Assembly (NCBI GenBank): GCA_030549335.1
Contig: CM060198.1
Coordinates: 41,456,353-41,520,352 of the forward strand
Reading direction: 5' to 3'
From: Pontederia crassipes
Taxonomy: Eukaryota; Streptophyta; Magnoliopsida; Commelinales; Pontederiaceae
DNA: 64,000 nt
Below, in pieces: positions 11,330 to 23,100 of the stretch. Under the pieces are notes generated by a model. The model did not search any database and was not told the DNA's origin. It was given only the letters and a program-made list of their open reading frames with translations. A program made the translations under genes and the position numbers. Position 1 is the stretch's first letter; each line of letters starts with the position of its first letter.

Positions 11330-12270
11330 ATAATATTATATGTATTAATATATATGATTAGAAACATTAATAATATGTTCGCATTAATATTATAGTATTT
11401 TAAGTAAATGGAAGAGGGATATGTATTGTATTAATTATAAACATTAATAATAATTTATTATTGTAATTACCGAAGGATAATTCCTTCGGAATTAATGAAG
11501 GATTTAAAATCCGTCGATAATTCTGAAGGGAGTTACTTGTCGGTAATTAGAATAATATTATTCATTACCAATACTTATATATAATATCTTATTATTAAGA
11601 TTAATAATATTATATGTATTAATATATATGATTATAAACATTAAAACTATCATATTATATTATGAATATTTTAAGTAAATGGAAGAGAGATATGTGTTAT
11701 ATTATAAACATTAATAATAAATTATGATTTTAATTACCGAAAGATTCGAAATCTGACGGTAATTCCTAAGGGAGTCACCCGTTGGTAATTAAAATAATAT
11801 TATTGATCATCAATACTTATAAATAAAAACTTATTACTAACATTAATAATATTATATATATTAATATATATATATATATATTATAAACATTAAAACTATC
11901 ATATTATATTATGAATATTTTAAGTAATTGGATGAGAGATATGTATTATATTATAAACATTAATAGTAATTTATGATTTTAATTACCAAAGGATAGCTCC
12001 TTCGGAATTACCGAAGGATTCAAAATCCGTCGGTAATTGAAATAATATTATTTATTATGAATACTTATATATAAAATCTTATTATTAACATTAATAATAT
12101 TATATGTATTAATATATATGATTATAAATATTAATAATATCATATTATATTATGAATATTTTAAGTAAATTGTAGAGAGATATGTATTATATTATAAAAA
12201 TTAATAATATTATGATTTTAATTACCGAAGGACTTGAAATATTCGTCGGTAATTAAAGTAATATTATTTA
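11330..12270. repeat. Tandem ~250-bp AT-rich modules with CACTA palindrome core
   Basis: A core reading AATTACCGAAGGAT...CGTCGGTAATT recurs at about 11465, 11730, 11980 and 12220. The cores are separated by AT-rich DNA that is itself repeated (AATAATATTATTYATTA, TTAATATATATGATTATAAA, ATTATGAATATTTTAAGTAA). The spacing is 240-265 bases, with at least four units. Further single cores lie near 12600, 12745 and 12780. These look like amplified subterminal transposase-binding modules. Confidence 0.75.
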
Positions 12271-12950
12271 GTATCAGTTTTTATAATACATATCTACCTT
12301 TCAATATGTTTATATATTCTTTTCTTAATGCATTAATAAATATTGTGATGAAATAAGTTATCATTATTTTTTAATTTTTCATAAAGCATCTTTATTTTTT
12401 TTATTTTTTTACTCATTTTTCTTTTAATATATCTATAGATATAGAATATAGATTATAAATAAATTTAGAATATGAAATTGATAAATTTTAATATGCACTA
12501 AAATTTTAACATAATGATTATTTATAATATTAATCATAGTATGATCTCTAAAAATATATTACATATATAATATTATTAAAATTAATTACTGTCAGGTGGA
12601 GCCTTCGGAATTACCGACGGATCGATATCCCTCAATAATTTCGAAGGCTAAACCCGTTAGTAATATTAATCATAAAATATTAAACATATACTTATATTAT
12701 ATCACATATATATTATTATAAATATAACTATCGACGGGTCTGGCCTTTGAAAGTACCGACGGATTCAAATCCCTCGGTAATTCCGAAGGATACTCCCATC
12801 GGTAATGTACCAACGGTTATTTTTCGTCTATAGTAGCGAAGGATGTTGTGGCCCTCAGTATTTTGGAAGGTTTTTTCTATCTGTCGCAAATGTCATTGGA
12901 AAATGCAAAGGATTTATGTCCATAGAAAACTTTCCATCGCAAATTGACAA

Positions 12951-12963
12951 TTTTCTTGTAGTG
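12951..12963 (-). repeat. CACTA right terminal inverted repeat
   Basis: TTTTCTTGTAGTG on the plus strand equals CACTACAAGAAAA on the minus strand. CACTA elements make 3-bp target duplications; the right-hand copy would be CAT (12964-12966), but the left end is not available to test it. Confidence 0.8.
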
Positions 12964-13158
12964 CATCATATGTAAACAACAACACCTAGTGTTTGGAAAC
13001 AACACCACCTAGTGTATGGAAACAACTATATCTACTGTAATAATTGCACCAGATTGGCACACATACTTTGTAAAGTAGACATGTTTTGTTAATCATAGAT
13101 GGATAGATTTATGCCCCAATGCTTTTCTTCATATCCTCCCTCGCTGAATGTCTGATCG
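12964..13158. other. Short unassigned spacer
   Basis: AT-rich DNA with one local direct repeat, AACAACACCACCTAGTGT and its near copy, at about 12978-13025. No gene or terminal repeat is seen. Confidence 0.4.
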
Positions 13159-13815
13159 TGTAACACCCCAAAATTTCATCCCCAAATGCCAAGGGCAATC
13201 AGGTCATTCGACTGTATTAGTTCATTCGCCATCACATATTCATAATCAAATATGATTTCCATTTAAAATAACAGAAAATTAAAATAGTAATTTAATAAAA
13301 AAATAAAACCTTCAATGAAAAGCAGAAGACTTCATAAAACATCAAACTAATTATAGAATTTTAAAACATCACAATAGCAATTAAAGCATCTTAAAACCAT
13401 AGTCAAATGCCATCATAGGAAACATATATTTGAAACTCATAGTCCAACAGACTCAATAACATTTGACTCCAAGACTCCACACCATGTGCAATTTTTCTTG
13501 TCATGAGCTGAGCCGCCTTCCATCCAATCATTGGGTACTTGCACGGATCTAGGGTATAGGGGTTTCCTTAGTTAGAATATGTAAACACCATGCAATGTGA
13601 TGCCATGACCCTAAACATGGTACTAAATGATATGCATCATCATCTTCATAGGAAATAATACACATGCCATGTACTTATCATGTGATCTGCATGTCATTCA
13701 ACAATATCATTCTATCATCATGCATAATAATATAATATCATGGGAGTCATGTAATCATAGCATCATACAAGAAAGTATGGACATTTATAACAATAATCAA
13801 TTAAATCCATAGGCA
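13159..13815 (-). mobile_element. Ty3 (Tekay-like) LTR fragment
   Basis: It starts TGTAACACCCCAAAATTTC on the plus strand, the reverse of a chromovirus-type LTR end. It aligns by eye with the minus-strand reading of the LTR end at 44160-44448 (shared GTCATTCGA and a later TTCATTCG/CTCGTTCG word). Further right, CACGGATCTAGGGTATAGG resembles the same zone in the LTRs at 46114-48766 and 49551-52550, supporting one LTR superfamily. Broken; only part of the LTR is present. Confidence 0.6.
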
Positions 13816-13821
13816 TATAAG

Positions 13822-14183
13822 TGACGGGCTAGCAAAAAATAAAACTCCATCGCACTTTCTACTGTCGAGGCCGAATATATAGTCGCCGGTAGTTATTGTG
13901 CACAAATACTATGGGTAAAACAATAATTTCTTGATTATGGTGTGAATTGTTCCAATGTACCCATGAAGTGCGATAACACAAGTGCTATATAAATGACCAA
14001 AACTCCAATTCAACACTCTAGGACTAAACATATTGACTTGCGATATCATTTCATTCGAGAACATGTGACGCTTAAGGACATTGCCATTAAACATATATCC
14101 ACTGAAGTCCAACTTGCAGACATATTTACAAACTCCTTGAGTGAAGAACGATTTTGTATGCTTAGAAGGGAATTAGGGAATTA
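13822..14183 (+). pseudogene. Ty1/copia RNase H fossil
   Basis: The translation shows the end of a copia polyprotein: an ALSTVEAEYI-type motif near 13850, then QHSRTKHIDLRYHFIREHV and TEVQLADIFTNSLSEERF, diagnostic of the RNase H C-terminus. The element runs on the plus strand. Neither its LTRs nor the rest of pol was recognised nearby. Broken, with more than one break, and probably old. Confidence 0.8.
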
Positions 14184-14364
14184 GGAATGATTGAATCTTG
14201 ATTACATATTAATTCTAAGTAAAAGTGACTTGGTTATGCAATATCACTTTTGACATGAATTGAACATTAAAAGTATTGCACAACACTTACATTTATGTGA
14301 AATAAATCCTTGGAACTAAATCTCAATGATTAAAATTTAGAAAATTGGTGGAAAAATGGCTGTC
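14184..14364. other. Unassigned sequence after copia RNase H
   Basis: This follows the RNase H fossil and could include the copia 3' untranslated or LTR start. No polypurine tract or LTR pair could be confirmed. Confidence 0.3.
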
Positions 14365-14565
14365 GGACTAGGACCGATCGACCGATATGATAAATCGGTC
14401 GATCGATATGATACACCGGTCGACCGACATATGACTGGGTCTGGCTAACATCCATCGACCGATGCATTGTTTATTGTAAAAAATCATTTCGCTGGAATTT
14501 ACCGATCGATCGGTATATGCCAAAATCACACATGTATAAGGAGTCGACCGCACGATCAATCGATC
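14365..14565. repeat. Cluster of GGTCGACCG-type palindromes
   Basis: The words CCGATCGACCGAT, TCGGTCGATCGAT, CCGGTCGACCGAC and CCGATCGATCGGT recur within 200 bases. The same kind of word recurs in the unrelated-looking solo LTR at 46960-47490. No coding sense is apparent. Confidence 0.65.
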
Positions 14566-14569
14566 CTTT

Positions 14570-16205
14570 TATTTCTTGTTACTCGACCGCTGCCCTAGTC
14601 GCCAACCGCTCATCCATCTCCGCCTGTCCACCTCATCCGCCAACCGTCTGCCATCTCCGCCGTCACCGTCCTCTCTCCATCTAACTGATCAGCCCACTCT
14701 CTTGCAATCCGCCGACTAATCCTCTCACCGGCTGCCCTCTTCTCTCTTCCTTCTTCAACGACCGCCACCGCCATCTTTTCGCCAGCCACCTCGACCATCA
14801 CCTCTGCCGGTCCCCCTCTCTCTCGTCCTTCTTATCTCCATCGCCGGCATCCCCTTTTCAACCTTCCATCCGGTCACAGGCGTCCATTGACCGGCTGTCC
14901 CTCTGCCCTCCGGCCGCCCCTCAGCTCTCCTCTTCTCTCTTCGTCGACCACTGCAACCGTCATCACAGCTATCTCCTTCTGGCCATCGTCTCCGTCTCCC
15001 TCTCTAGTGTCTCGTAGGTGTCATCTTCCTTCCAGCACGGTTTCCAACCATCGAACCCTTTCAGTCGAATCCATGGCTAACGACGAAGGGACTCTACCTC
15101 TTCGGCTAGTCTTTCAACGCCGTCGTTATTTTCTATGGCTCAGGTGGATGCGTTCGAGTCATCAGAAAGGAGCCTGAACCAGAACCTGAACTCGAACCTG
15201 TGCCTGTCCAACGTGGACGAGGCCGTGGACGAGGACGATCCTGTGGACGTACTCGTCAGCCACTTACCACTAACCCCACTGATTTTGATAGTCATCTCTT
15301 TGTCACCAGGAAAGTCTCTGCTACTTTTGATGCTTTGTACGCCTCTCATGAAGTCCAGCATGCCTATACCATTGATTGGATGCTCTAAACATTTCAGATG
15401 TTCAAGAGATGTTCGCAACCATCGGTTGGCTGCCACTTCTTTCTCTCATTGAGCGTGTGTATCCTCGTCTTATTCATCATTTGTATGCGAACATAATGAT
15501 CACTCTCGGGAGGCCATCATCACCTATGTTCTCGGCGTATCCATTTGTCTTGATCCTGACATCTCTGTCACATCTTTGGCTTTGTGTGCCCATTATCGGG
15601 TTTCTATTCATTTGTCACTCATGGCTAGCCTTCTGATTATCTTCTGATCGCGGATGGCATTCGTACGGTTTTTGCTGGATAAGACATCCATTATACCGTC
15701 GAATCGGCCCATCGACATCTTCATCCAACTATGAAAATGGCTTATCACATTCTTAGTCTCATGATTACTCCTTGAGCCGAGCACTATACAGAGGTCACTC
15801 ACTTTGATATATTCTTTCTTCACTGTCTCTGTATTCGCGATGCCTCATTTCTCCATTTTGGCCATTTTATTTTCTATCACATGGACTACACCTTCCAAAA
15901 GGTGTCCTCTGCTGCTCTGGTCGGTACCACTTATATTTTGGTGCCTGTATCACTAAGATTTTACTCTATTTTGGTGTCGAGATCCCTGTAGGCGAGAAGT
16001 ACATCCCACCCCGCCCCACTAACGTCATCGGTTCCGAGATTTTGCACTGGAAGCATCTTAGGTTCGGTGAGCCGGCATCGGTAGATTCTGATGATAGAGA
16101 TGATGCCACAAATGGAGAGCCAGTGTCGATGAACACTCAGGACGCACCAGAGACTGGCCCTAGCTTCCCTCCGCCTTCGACGTCTGCTGAGCATATTGGA
16201 TCTTC
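14570..16205 (+). pseudogene. GC-rich leader plus ORF1-like (Athila/plant transposon protein) fossil
   Basis: A CT-rich, GC-rich leader (14570-15060) precedes a decayed reading region. It contains an acidic-proline to RGRGRGRGR segment near 15180-15240. Later fragments include FDSHLFVTRKVSATFDALY, HPTMKMAYHILSLMITP and FDIFFLHCLCIRDASF. Their order resembles the ORF1/gag-like protein of Athila-type Ty3 elements, sometimes annotated as a putative plant transposon protein. It lies on the opposite strand to the ORF1-like fossil at 23540-25140. Broken, with several breaks. No function is inferred. Confidence 0.5.
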
Positions 16206-16834
16206 CCAGTTGATTAAGGATAAAAACTTCTTCGTTCTAGTGCCCAATGATTCTCTTCTGGTTGGAGTTCATGGCCGTTAATGTTCATAGATTTTGATTA
16301 ATGATAGGGTTTTGCACCGAACGATCTCTTGCACCCCCGGTATCTCTCCTTGATGATTGGCAGCTAACTCGGTTGATGATGAAGAATTATCGGCCGCTAC
16401 AGATAAATATAGGTTAGTCATAAGATTGCATTATTACCCCCAGTAATATTCTCTTGGATAAGAGTTACGGCCGTAAAATCTTATATTGATAAAGTATGAA
16501 TTTAATCTTGCTTTCGGGCCGTAAAACTCTTCTAATCTGATTCATGGCCGATAATTTCTATCATCATGATAAAATTACGGCCAATGATAATCTCCAACTT
16601 GGCATCTAGTATTTGTCTTCTGATTATTGAAGATCGAATTCGACTTTCCTGCAAAATAATTATAAAAAATTAAGTCAATTTATTCAAAATTAAGATATTC
16701 AAAGAATTAGTAACTAGACTCAATAAATCCGAAATTATAAATAAAAGTGACCTAAAATGATGTATGTCATGATTAAATTATAGAAAAATAACTTAAAATA
16801 ATAATCTAAAATATGTTATATTTTACATACATCA
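16206..16834 (-). mobile_element. Athila-like LTR A (partial), 3' LTR of element I
   Basis: 16211-16490 aligns with 28861-29140 (shared TTGATTAAGGATAAAAACTT and GATGATGAAGAATTATCGG). The final 190 bases align with the end of LTR C (30650-30846). The boundary ...CATACATCA is followed by a pyrimidine tract (polypurine AAGCTTGGAGGAGTT on the minus strand). Only the right part of the LTR (plus coordinates) is present. Confidence 0.75.
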
Positions 16835-17281
16835 AACTCCTCCAAGCTTAAAGTTTTGCTTATCCTCAAGCAAAAATTCAAAAGCAAAGCTCAAGAACAG
16901 GATTCCATCATAGCTTTCATATTGTCAACTGAAAAATTTCCTCACACAGTTCTTCTGCACACCTATTACTCAGTGTCTTACTACTTTCTATACACAGCAT
17001 TAATATTGAACACATAATAGCATTAATAAGTACTAATTGATCTTAATTTTTCTTCTTTTTTTCACTTTTATTTTCAATCATTTTAAAAGTTCTAATCTTC
17101 AATCGGGATTGCACAAGGAAGTCCATGTAGCGGGTTTTGAACTGATGACTACCAAACCAGGTGGCCTTAGGGCAACAGGTGTTAAGACACCCCTCGAGTT
17201 TACTTGACCGAACAACCAAGGTTCTAAATGAAGACTTCGAACTTGGTGATGATTCAATACTCTTGTACTTCTCCATATTCT

Positions 17282-17289
17282 ACAAGAAG
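17282..17289 (+). repeat. LINE target-site duplication, left copy
   Basis: ACAAGAAG here is repeated at 22296-22303 right after the poly(A) tail. Joining the flanks gives a sequence that aligns without a gap to the uninterrupted relative near 31370-31430. Confidence 0.75.
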
Positions 17290-18222
17290 TGTCTCAACCT
17301 GAACTGCCCGGCGCCGCCCGCGGAATCACCGCTGGCCACCGAGGGATCGGGCACGTCGGCCAATGTGGCGGCCTTGCAACGGGAAACTCTCCCCCAACGG
17401 TCGGCTGACGGGTGGTCGCCACGTGGGGGGACTCCTTCTCTCGTACCGCTTTCCACGTCACCAATCCGAGGCGCTTGTACTGTGGTCTTGCATCCAGCTT
17501 CCACATCACCGATCCGCCCTACGGACAGTCGTGATTTGCCACTTAAAAAGACAAGTGTGTTTCTTCCTAGGGATAATCTCGCCCCTTAGAAGAAATCTTA
17601 CGGTGGTGATGTTTTCGCAGGAGGACATGTGGCATCCCCCGGGCACGCTGAAGGTGATAACATGGATTTATCCTCTTCAAACCCTGTCAATACTACGTCC
17701 CGTGTAACATCTTCATTCCCTCCTTGCCTTTCTCTCCCAAACCCTACACCTCCCTCCTCTGAACGGTCTATCTCCCTCCATGAACCTTCTAGTTTCCCCG
17801 CCTCTCTTCTCGGCGACCTCATCTCCATCATCTGCCTCGCCTCCGCGGCCGGCCCCCATCCCCCCTGATCTGCCTTCTGCCCTAAATCACGCTGACTTTG
17901 CTGCCTTGGCAGGTTCATGTGTCGCCTCGGTGGTTCTTGCGGTCCCTAAAGCCCAACCCGACGAGCCTTCTGATCTGGAGGCCGACGATCTTGATCTACT
18001 TCCTCCCCCGCGCTCCGAAAAGAAAAAGTCTCGTGTTCTCCGACCATAGGCCCTGCTTCCTTCTCTCCGTCCTCGGCGGGGACCGGTGAAATCGGCCCTC
18101 AAAGGTAAGCCATCTACTCCTGTCGCCACCCACCCCCCTCTAACTTGCCCTTCTTCATCACTGCACATTACGAACACGGCGGCGCCGCTGTCAAGAGCTG
18201 AGCACCCATCTCTGTTTGATAA
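17290..18222 (+). pseudogene. LINE 5' region and ORF1 remnant
   Basis: The segment is GC-rich and contains overlapping Ser/Pro-rich frames (for example SVFLPRDNLAP near 17560 and LPPPRSEKKKSRVLRP ending at 18049). I do not recognise the RNA-binding DUF4283-like domain or CCHC knuckle normally found in plant L1 ORF1. ORF1 is therefore either shortened or too decayed to see. The distance to ORF2 leaves less than 1 kb, short for a full plant ORF1. Confidence 0.5.
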
Positions 18223-21200
18223 ATGAGACTTCTTGCCTGGAACTACCGGGGCACTCTTCGTGCGAAAATCCGGGATCGACTTTGTAATCTTATTAGATCT
18301 CATAGGCCAACTTTTGTAATTTTATTAGAGACGCACACTTGTTCTGTAAATTCTAAACAGGTAATCCGATGCTTGGGTCTCGACTGGGATGGCATTTTCT
18401 GCGCGGCCACCGGTGCCTCCGACGGCATCCTCCTGGCCTGGCGCAGCCGGGAGGCTCAGGTGACTTCTCTCCTTACCTCTGTGCAAGTGATACATGCTGC
18501 GGTTTCTTATAATGGTTTTAATTTTTTGTTATATGCTATTTACGCTAGTACGATTTCCTCAATTGGGAGCCGTCTTTGGCAAGATCTAGGCTTACTTAAC
18601 ACCTCGCATCTTCCCTGGCTCCTTATTGGAGATTTCAACACCATCTCTAACCCCTCCGATAAATTAGGAGGATCCCCTTTCCGACATACCAGGCCTGTGG
18701 GTGCTCTAAACGATCTTATTAATTCTAAATCACTTTTAGACATTCAACCTAATGGACTTCCTTACACCTGGTGTAATAACCGTGCAGGCCTGGCCCGTAT
18801 TTTCTGCCGACTTGATCGTGCCTTAGTGAATTATCATTGGCTTGCTTCCTTCCCAAACCTCTCTCTGACCACCCTGCAGAGATGTGTTTCCGACCATGCC
18901 CCAATCTTTTTCCAGACTGACCTCCAAACTCGGAGGTCTAAGTCATTCAAATACAAACATTTTTTGTTCTCTTATTCGAAGCCTCGGGACATTGTCAGGA
19001 GACACTGGTCTTCTAACTCCTCTTCTTCCACCATCTCCCAAGCCCTAAACTGAATTAAACGTGATACCATTAAATGGAACAAAGACTCTCTTGATCAGCT
19101 TGAATCCCTCGCTGACCTTGCTCTTCAGGAGATAAATCGCCTTGAAAATCTAGACGTTCACCGTGGCCTGACGCCTGCTGAGCTCGGGCATCTTCGCTCA
19201 TCTTATCATCGTCACGCCGCCTTCCTTAGACAGATTAGCCTCAAATGGTGGAGCAAGTCCAGGGTGACATGGCTCCAACATGGAGATCGAAACCCCAAAT
19301 TTTTTCACACTTCCACCATCATCAGACACAAGCAAAACACAATCTCCACTGTCATAAATGACAATAACGACCGCATCACCGACCCTACATTAATAAACTC
19401 CTTATTTGATGATCACTATAGTCGCCTTTGGCAAAGACAACCTTCTCGCACAATACCACCTGATTGCTGGCCTTGTCTGCCGTCCCTCGATACCTTCAAT
19501 CATGATTCTTTGACTGCTTCTGTCTCTCGTGCTGAGGTCACTCATGCCCTTTGGAGCATGCCCCCGGGCAAGGCTCCTAGGCCTGATGGCTTCATGGTAG
19601 AGTTCTATAAATCTTACGGGGATACCGTTGGTGACAGGGTCGTAAGTGAAATCCAAAATGTCTTCGTCTCAGGTATCTTACCTACAGAATGGTCCAAAAC
19701 TTCTCTCATCTTCATTCCAAAAACTACAAATGCCAAACGGGTCAAAGATTTCCGGCCTATTTCACTTTGCAACGTCCTATACAGATTGCTATCCAAAATC
19801 ATTGCCAATCGCCTTCGGCCTACTCTAAACACCTTGATTGATCATAATCAATCTGCATTTATTCCTGGGAGGTCTATCCACGAAAACATTTTGGTTGCAC
19901 AGGAACTGGCCCACTCTCTTGATTCTGGCCAACAAAAGTTCATGCTCTTAAAAGCTGATTTGGAAAAGGCCTTCGATTGTGTTTCCTGGTTCGCACTTTG
20001 TTCCATTCTCAAGCTTATGAATTTTCCGGAGTGCTTCATTGATTGGTTACGTACCTGTGTTTTCTCCCAGGTATTCCACTGTGTTATAAATGGCGTAACC
20101 TCGCCACCTTTTCACGGTTTCAGGGGTATCAAGCAGGGTGACCCCCTCTCACCCTACCTATTTAACATCACCTCATAAGTTTTTTCCTCTATCATGAAGC
20201 AACATGTGGCTGCAAGACTTATTGAACCTTTTCGTATCAGTTCCTTTAGACTTACACACCTCCTTTTCGCAGACGATCTGCTTATCTGTCTCAAAGCAAC
20301 CAAGCGTAACTGCTTGAACCTTAACAAAATCGTAGAGATATTTCAGTATCTCACTGAGCAAAAAATAAATCCCCGAGCTTCTACTTCCAGCTCTTAACTC
20401 TCGTCGCCGCCAGCAGCTAAGCTCAATCTTAAATTTTAAAAATGGCTCCTTTCCTTTTCACTATCTCGGCGTGCCTATCTCTCCCAAGCACATCCCTAGT
20501 AGTGGTCAAACTGCTCTCCTTGATAAGATTTCGTCTCGCCTAGCTGGTTAGAGGCGAGGGACTCTAAATTAGGTTGGACGTACTATCCTCATCAAGACCA
20601 CCCTAGCTTCCATCCCTATACACACTTTGAGTGTTACCAATCTCTTTGGAGGCACTATTGCCTCCATAGAAAAATTGTCAAGAGGGTTCCTTTGGGACCC
20701 TGGCGGGGGTCGCCGGGGATCCCATCTCATTAACTGGAACACTGTCCAATTACCCCGTAACCTTGGTGGACTGGGCATAAGGAACTTTATGACTATCAGG
20801 CACTCGCTCATTGCCAAACACATTCAGATTTTGCTCAATAATCAGGATACCTTCTGGATAAATCTAGTCCTTGCCAAGTATGGCCCACTCAAGATTTGGG
20901 ACGAATTGCCCTTGGCACATACTGCTGAATCTTGGAAATTAATCCTCAGCTCTATCCAGTTCCTTCGGGCTAGATTTAGAAAGAGTATTGGCTCTGGATC
21001 TTCAACCTCTGTTCTCCTTGATCCTTGGATCTCTACCATCCCACTTATACGTCTTTCCACATACATCAACATGAGCTACAATCTCGATAACAAAACGGTT
21101 GATCATTTTATCTCAAATGGTTCTTGGAACGATTCTATGCTTGCCGATGCTTTTGGACCTGAATTAAGCATTCAAATTAAACGCATTTACATTCCTACTT

Positions 21201-22225
21201 CTGCCAATGATGATGCATGGGTCTGGGTTAGTGATACCTATGGATGCGCAAATGCTAAGTCAGTTTATCATCATATTAGATGTCGTCCTACGCCGCCTTC
21301 TCCTACTGGAGGGCCGTCGTGGCACCGTGTTTGGAAGATTCTGGTTCCTCCCAAGATCCGTATCTTTCTTTGGAAATTACTGCATAAAAAATTACCAACA
21401 TTAGACACTTTTATTATGTTTGATAACACCATTGAAACCAACACACATTTATTTTTTCAATGCCCATTATCACTTAGCCTTTGGCAACTTTTTCAAAGTA
21501 AAATGCATTATGAGTTTCTGCATATTGCCTCTTGGCACCTCGGCTCCTGGATCCACAAAGGTGCCAACTTGGATCAACAGTCTCAAAAAATCTTTTTGTC
21601 TCTTTTTGCTTATTGTCTCTGGGAGCTCTGAAATCTTCGTAATAACGCACACTTTTGGGCCCCGTGTGCAACCGTAGAGTTGGTTTGGGAAAGGGCTCTG
21701 GCTGGTTACTCTAAATTTGCTGACGCCCACGTGCCTGAGGCACTCTGCCCCCACGATTCGCCTTCGCGAATCCGGTGGGAGCCCCCTCCCCAACTCTGGG
21801 CTATCATGAGCTCAGACGGCTCTCTGGGGCCAGCTGGGGAAGGGGATATTAGATATCTTACCCTGGCTCATAACATAACTTTCCTTTATGCAGGCACAAG
21901 CAAGGCTAAGGTGGACACCGTTTTGGAAATTGAGGCATGTGCTATGCTCTCTGGCCTTCTGAAGTGCAAGGCCCTCGGCATGACTCACATCCAGGTCTAC
22001 TCTGATTCTGAGGCGCTCGTGAAGATCATAAATGGAACGCTGCGATGTCCTTGGCAAATCCGTGGAATCATTGCTGATATCCATGCCATTCGTCATATCA
22101 TCAACCCAACCATTGTATCGCATCGTAGTAGGAATGCTAACGGCGCTGCAGATTATTTAGCACATTTTGGTCTCACTCAGTTGCATAGCGACAATTTTTG
22201 GCTGAAAGACCCCCTCCGGGCCTGA
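18223..22225 (+). pseudogene. LINE ORF2: APE endonuclease, reverse transcriptase, RNase H
   Basis: ORF2 nicks target DNA and copies its own RNA in the nucleus. The endonuclease starts at MRLLAWNYRG (18223) and includes LLIGDFNTI and VSDHAPIFF, the GDFN and SDH catalytic motifs. The reverse transcriptase includes PPGKAPRPDGF, DFRPISLCNV, KADLEKAFD and LLFADDLL (FADD at 20266-20277). A zf-RVT region (WKILVPPKIRIFLWKLLH, about 21330) and an RNase H (SDGSLG, IEACAMLSGL, VYSDSEALV, about 21810-22150) follow. In-frame stops lie at 19051 (TGA), 20176 (TAA), 20549 (TAG), 20570 (TAG) and 21629 (TGA), with a frameshift between 20340 and 20410. At least three stops sit where relatives have Trp. Confidence 0.9.
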
Positions 22226-22466
22226 TTCAATTTTTGTACTCTAGCTCGAACCGAGCTGTTACTTAATATATAAATGAATTTCCTTTTTAAAAAAAACAAG
22301 AAGGTCCTTATAGCAGGCTTTCGATCAGCGGATCTCAGAGCAGTTGTCCTTAATTTTTTTTCAACACATTGTTTTAAGCTCAAGGAGTACTTAATATGGT
22401 CAATAAAAATGCTACTACTATCAAGACTTAATAGAAATAAATAAAAAAGCATGAACATGATCTTGT

Positions 22467-23100
22467 AGGGGTCATTTGAAAATAGTTCTTCCTAAGTTCC
22501 TGGTGCATAATTGAATTGACATATTAGTTCGGGTTGTGTTTGGTTGGAGTAGAATTTGATGAGGAGAAATAAGGTGGTTGATGTAATAGGAAAAAGTAGA
22601 TGTTATGGATGAATTTTTTGTGAGTTTTTAATTAAAAATGATTATTCTAATTATTAAGTATTATATTATTAATTAAAATAAAATAAAAAATTTTTGGGAA
22701 ATTTTTTGTTAAAAAATATATTATTTAAATATAAAAAATCATTTTTTCAAATTAATTATATTTAATGAAATAGTAAATTTTTTAATGAAATAATAAGTAA
22801 TAAGTAATATTATATTAGTTGCTTATTAAAATTATTTTATATTGATTAGATAATTTATTTTATAAACAATATGGTGTGAGAGAAAAGAAAAAGAAAAAAA
22901 GAAAATGAATTTTGAAAAAAAAATAAAAATGGTCACGTCAAACTCAAAACACAAAAAAATTGTTGGAAGTGTGGAACCGGAGTTACGTGACCCCGGCTCC
23001 GCCAATCTTGTTCCTGCCCTTGAACTCGTTCTAAGGCGGTGTTTGGTGGAACCGGGCAAAATAAGGGCGTGATTCCCGTCCGGTTCCACAAATAAATAGG
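22467..23100. mobile_element. 634-bp insertion, possible MITE-type element(s)
   Basis: The flanks (ATGAACATGATCTTGT and CATGTAGTCTAGACATTC) align with continuous sequence near 31625-31665, so 22467-23100 is an insertion into element I. It holds GTGTTTGGTTGG and GTGTTTGGTGGAACC words common in plant MITEs, and a small inverted pair GTGGAACCGG/CCGGTTCCAC near 23046-23091. I could not define clean terminal repeats or a target duplication; it may be a composite. Confidence 0.5.

Larger units (their letters stand above)
9798..12963. mobile_element. CACTA (En/Spm) family 1, right end; non-autonomous or truncated
   Basis: The right terminus TTTTCTTGTAGTG (12951-12963) is the inverted form of CACTACAAGAAAA, the standard plant CACTA terminal repeat. 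It is preceded by subterminal palindromic modules of the type ACCGAAGGATT...CCGTCGGT, also typical of CACTA. No transposase is seen. The left terminus is absent from the window; the LTR array ends at 9797 and appears to have inserted into, or recombined with, this element. A degenerate relative of the last 190 bases lies at about 34800-34990. Confidence 0.75.
17290..22296 (+). mobile_element. L1-type LINE (plant), complete-looking span, decayed
   Basis: A 5.0-kb plus-strand LINE with a GC-rich 5' region, an ORF1 remnant, ORF2 (endonuclease, reverse transcriptase, zinc-knuckle zf-RVT, RNase H), a short 3' UTR ending GAACCGAGCTGTTACTTAATATATAA and a short A-tail (about 22289-22296). Both edges are defined by an 8-bp direct repeat and by comparison with the uninterrupted Athila-like sequence at 31376. 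It is one of the clearest insertions in the window. At least six disabling changes in ORF2 show that it is inactive. Confidence 0.88.

Noticed and set aside
17887-18303. 138-codon minus-strand frame over the LINE 5' region
   Set aside because: It is a GC-rich shadow antisense to LINE ORF1/ORF2, rich in Arg/Gly/Ser, with no recognised domain.
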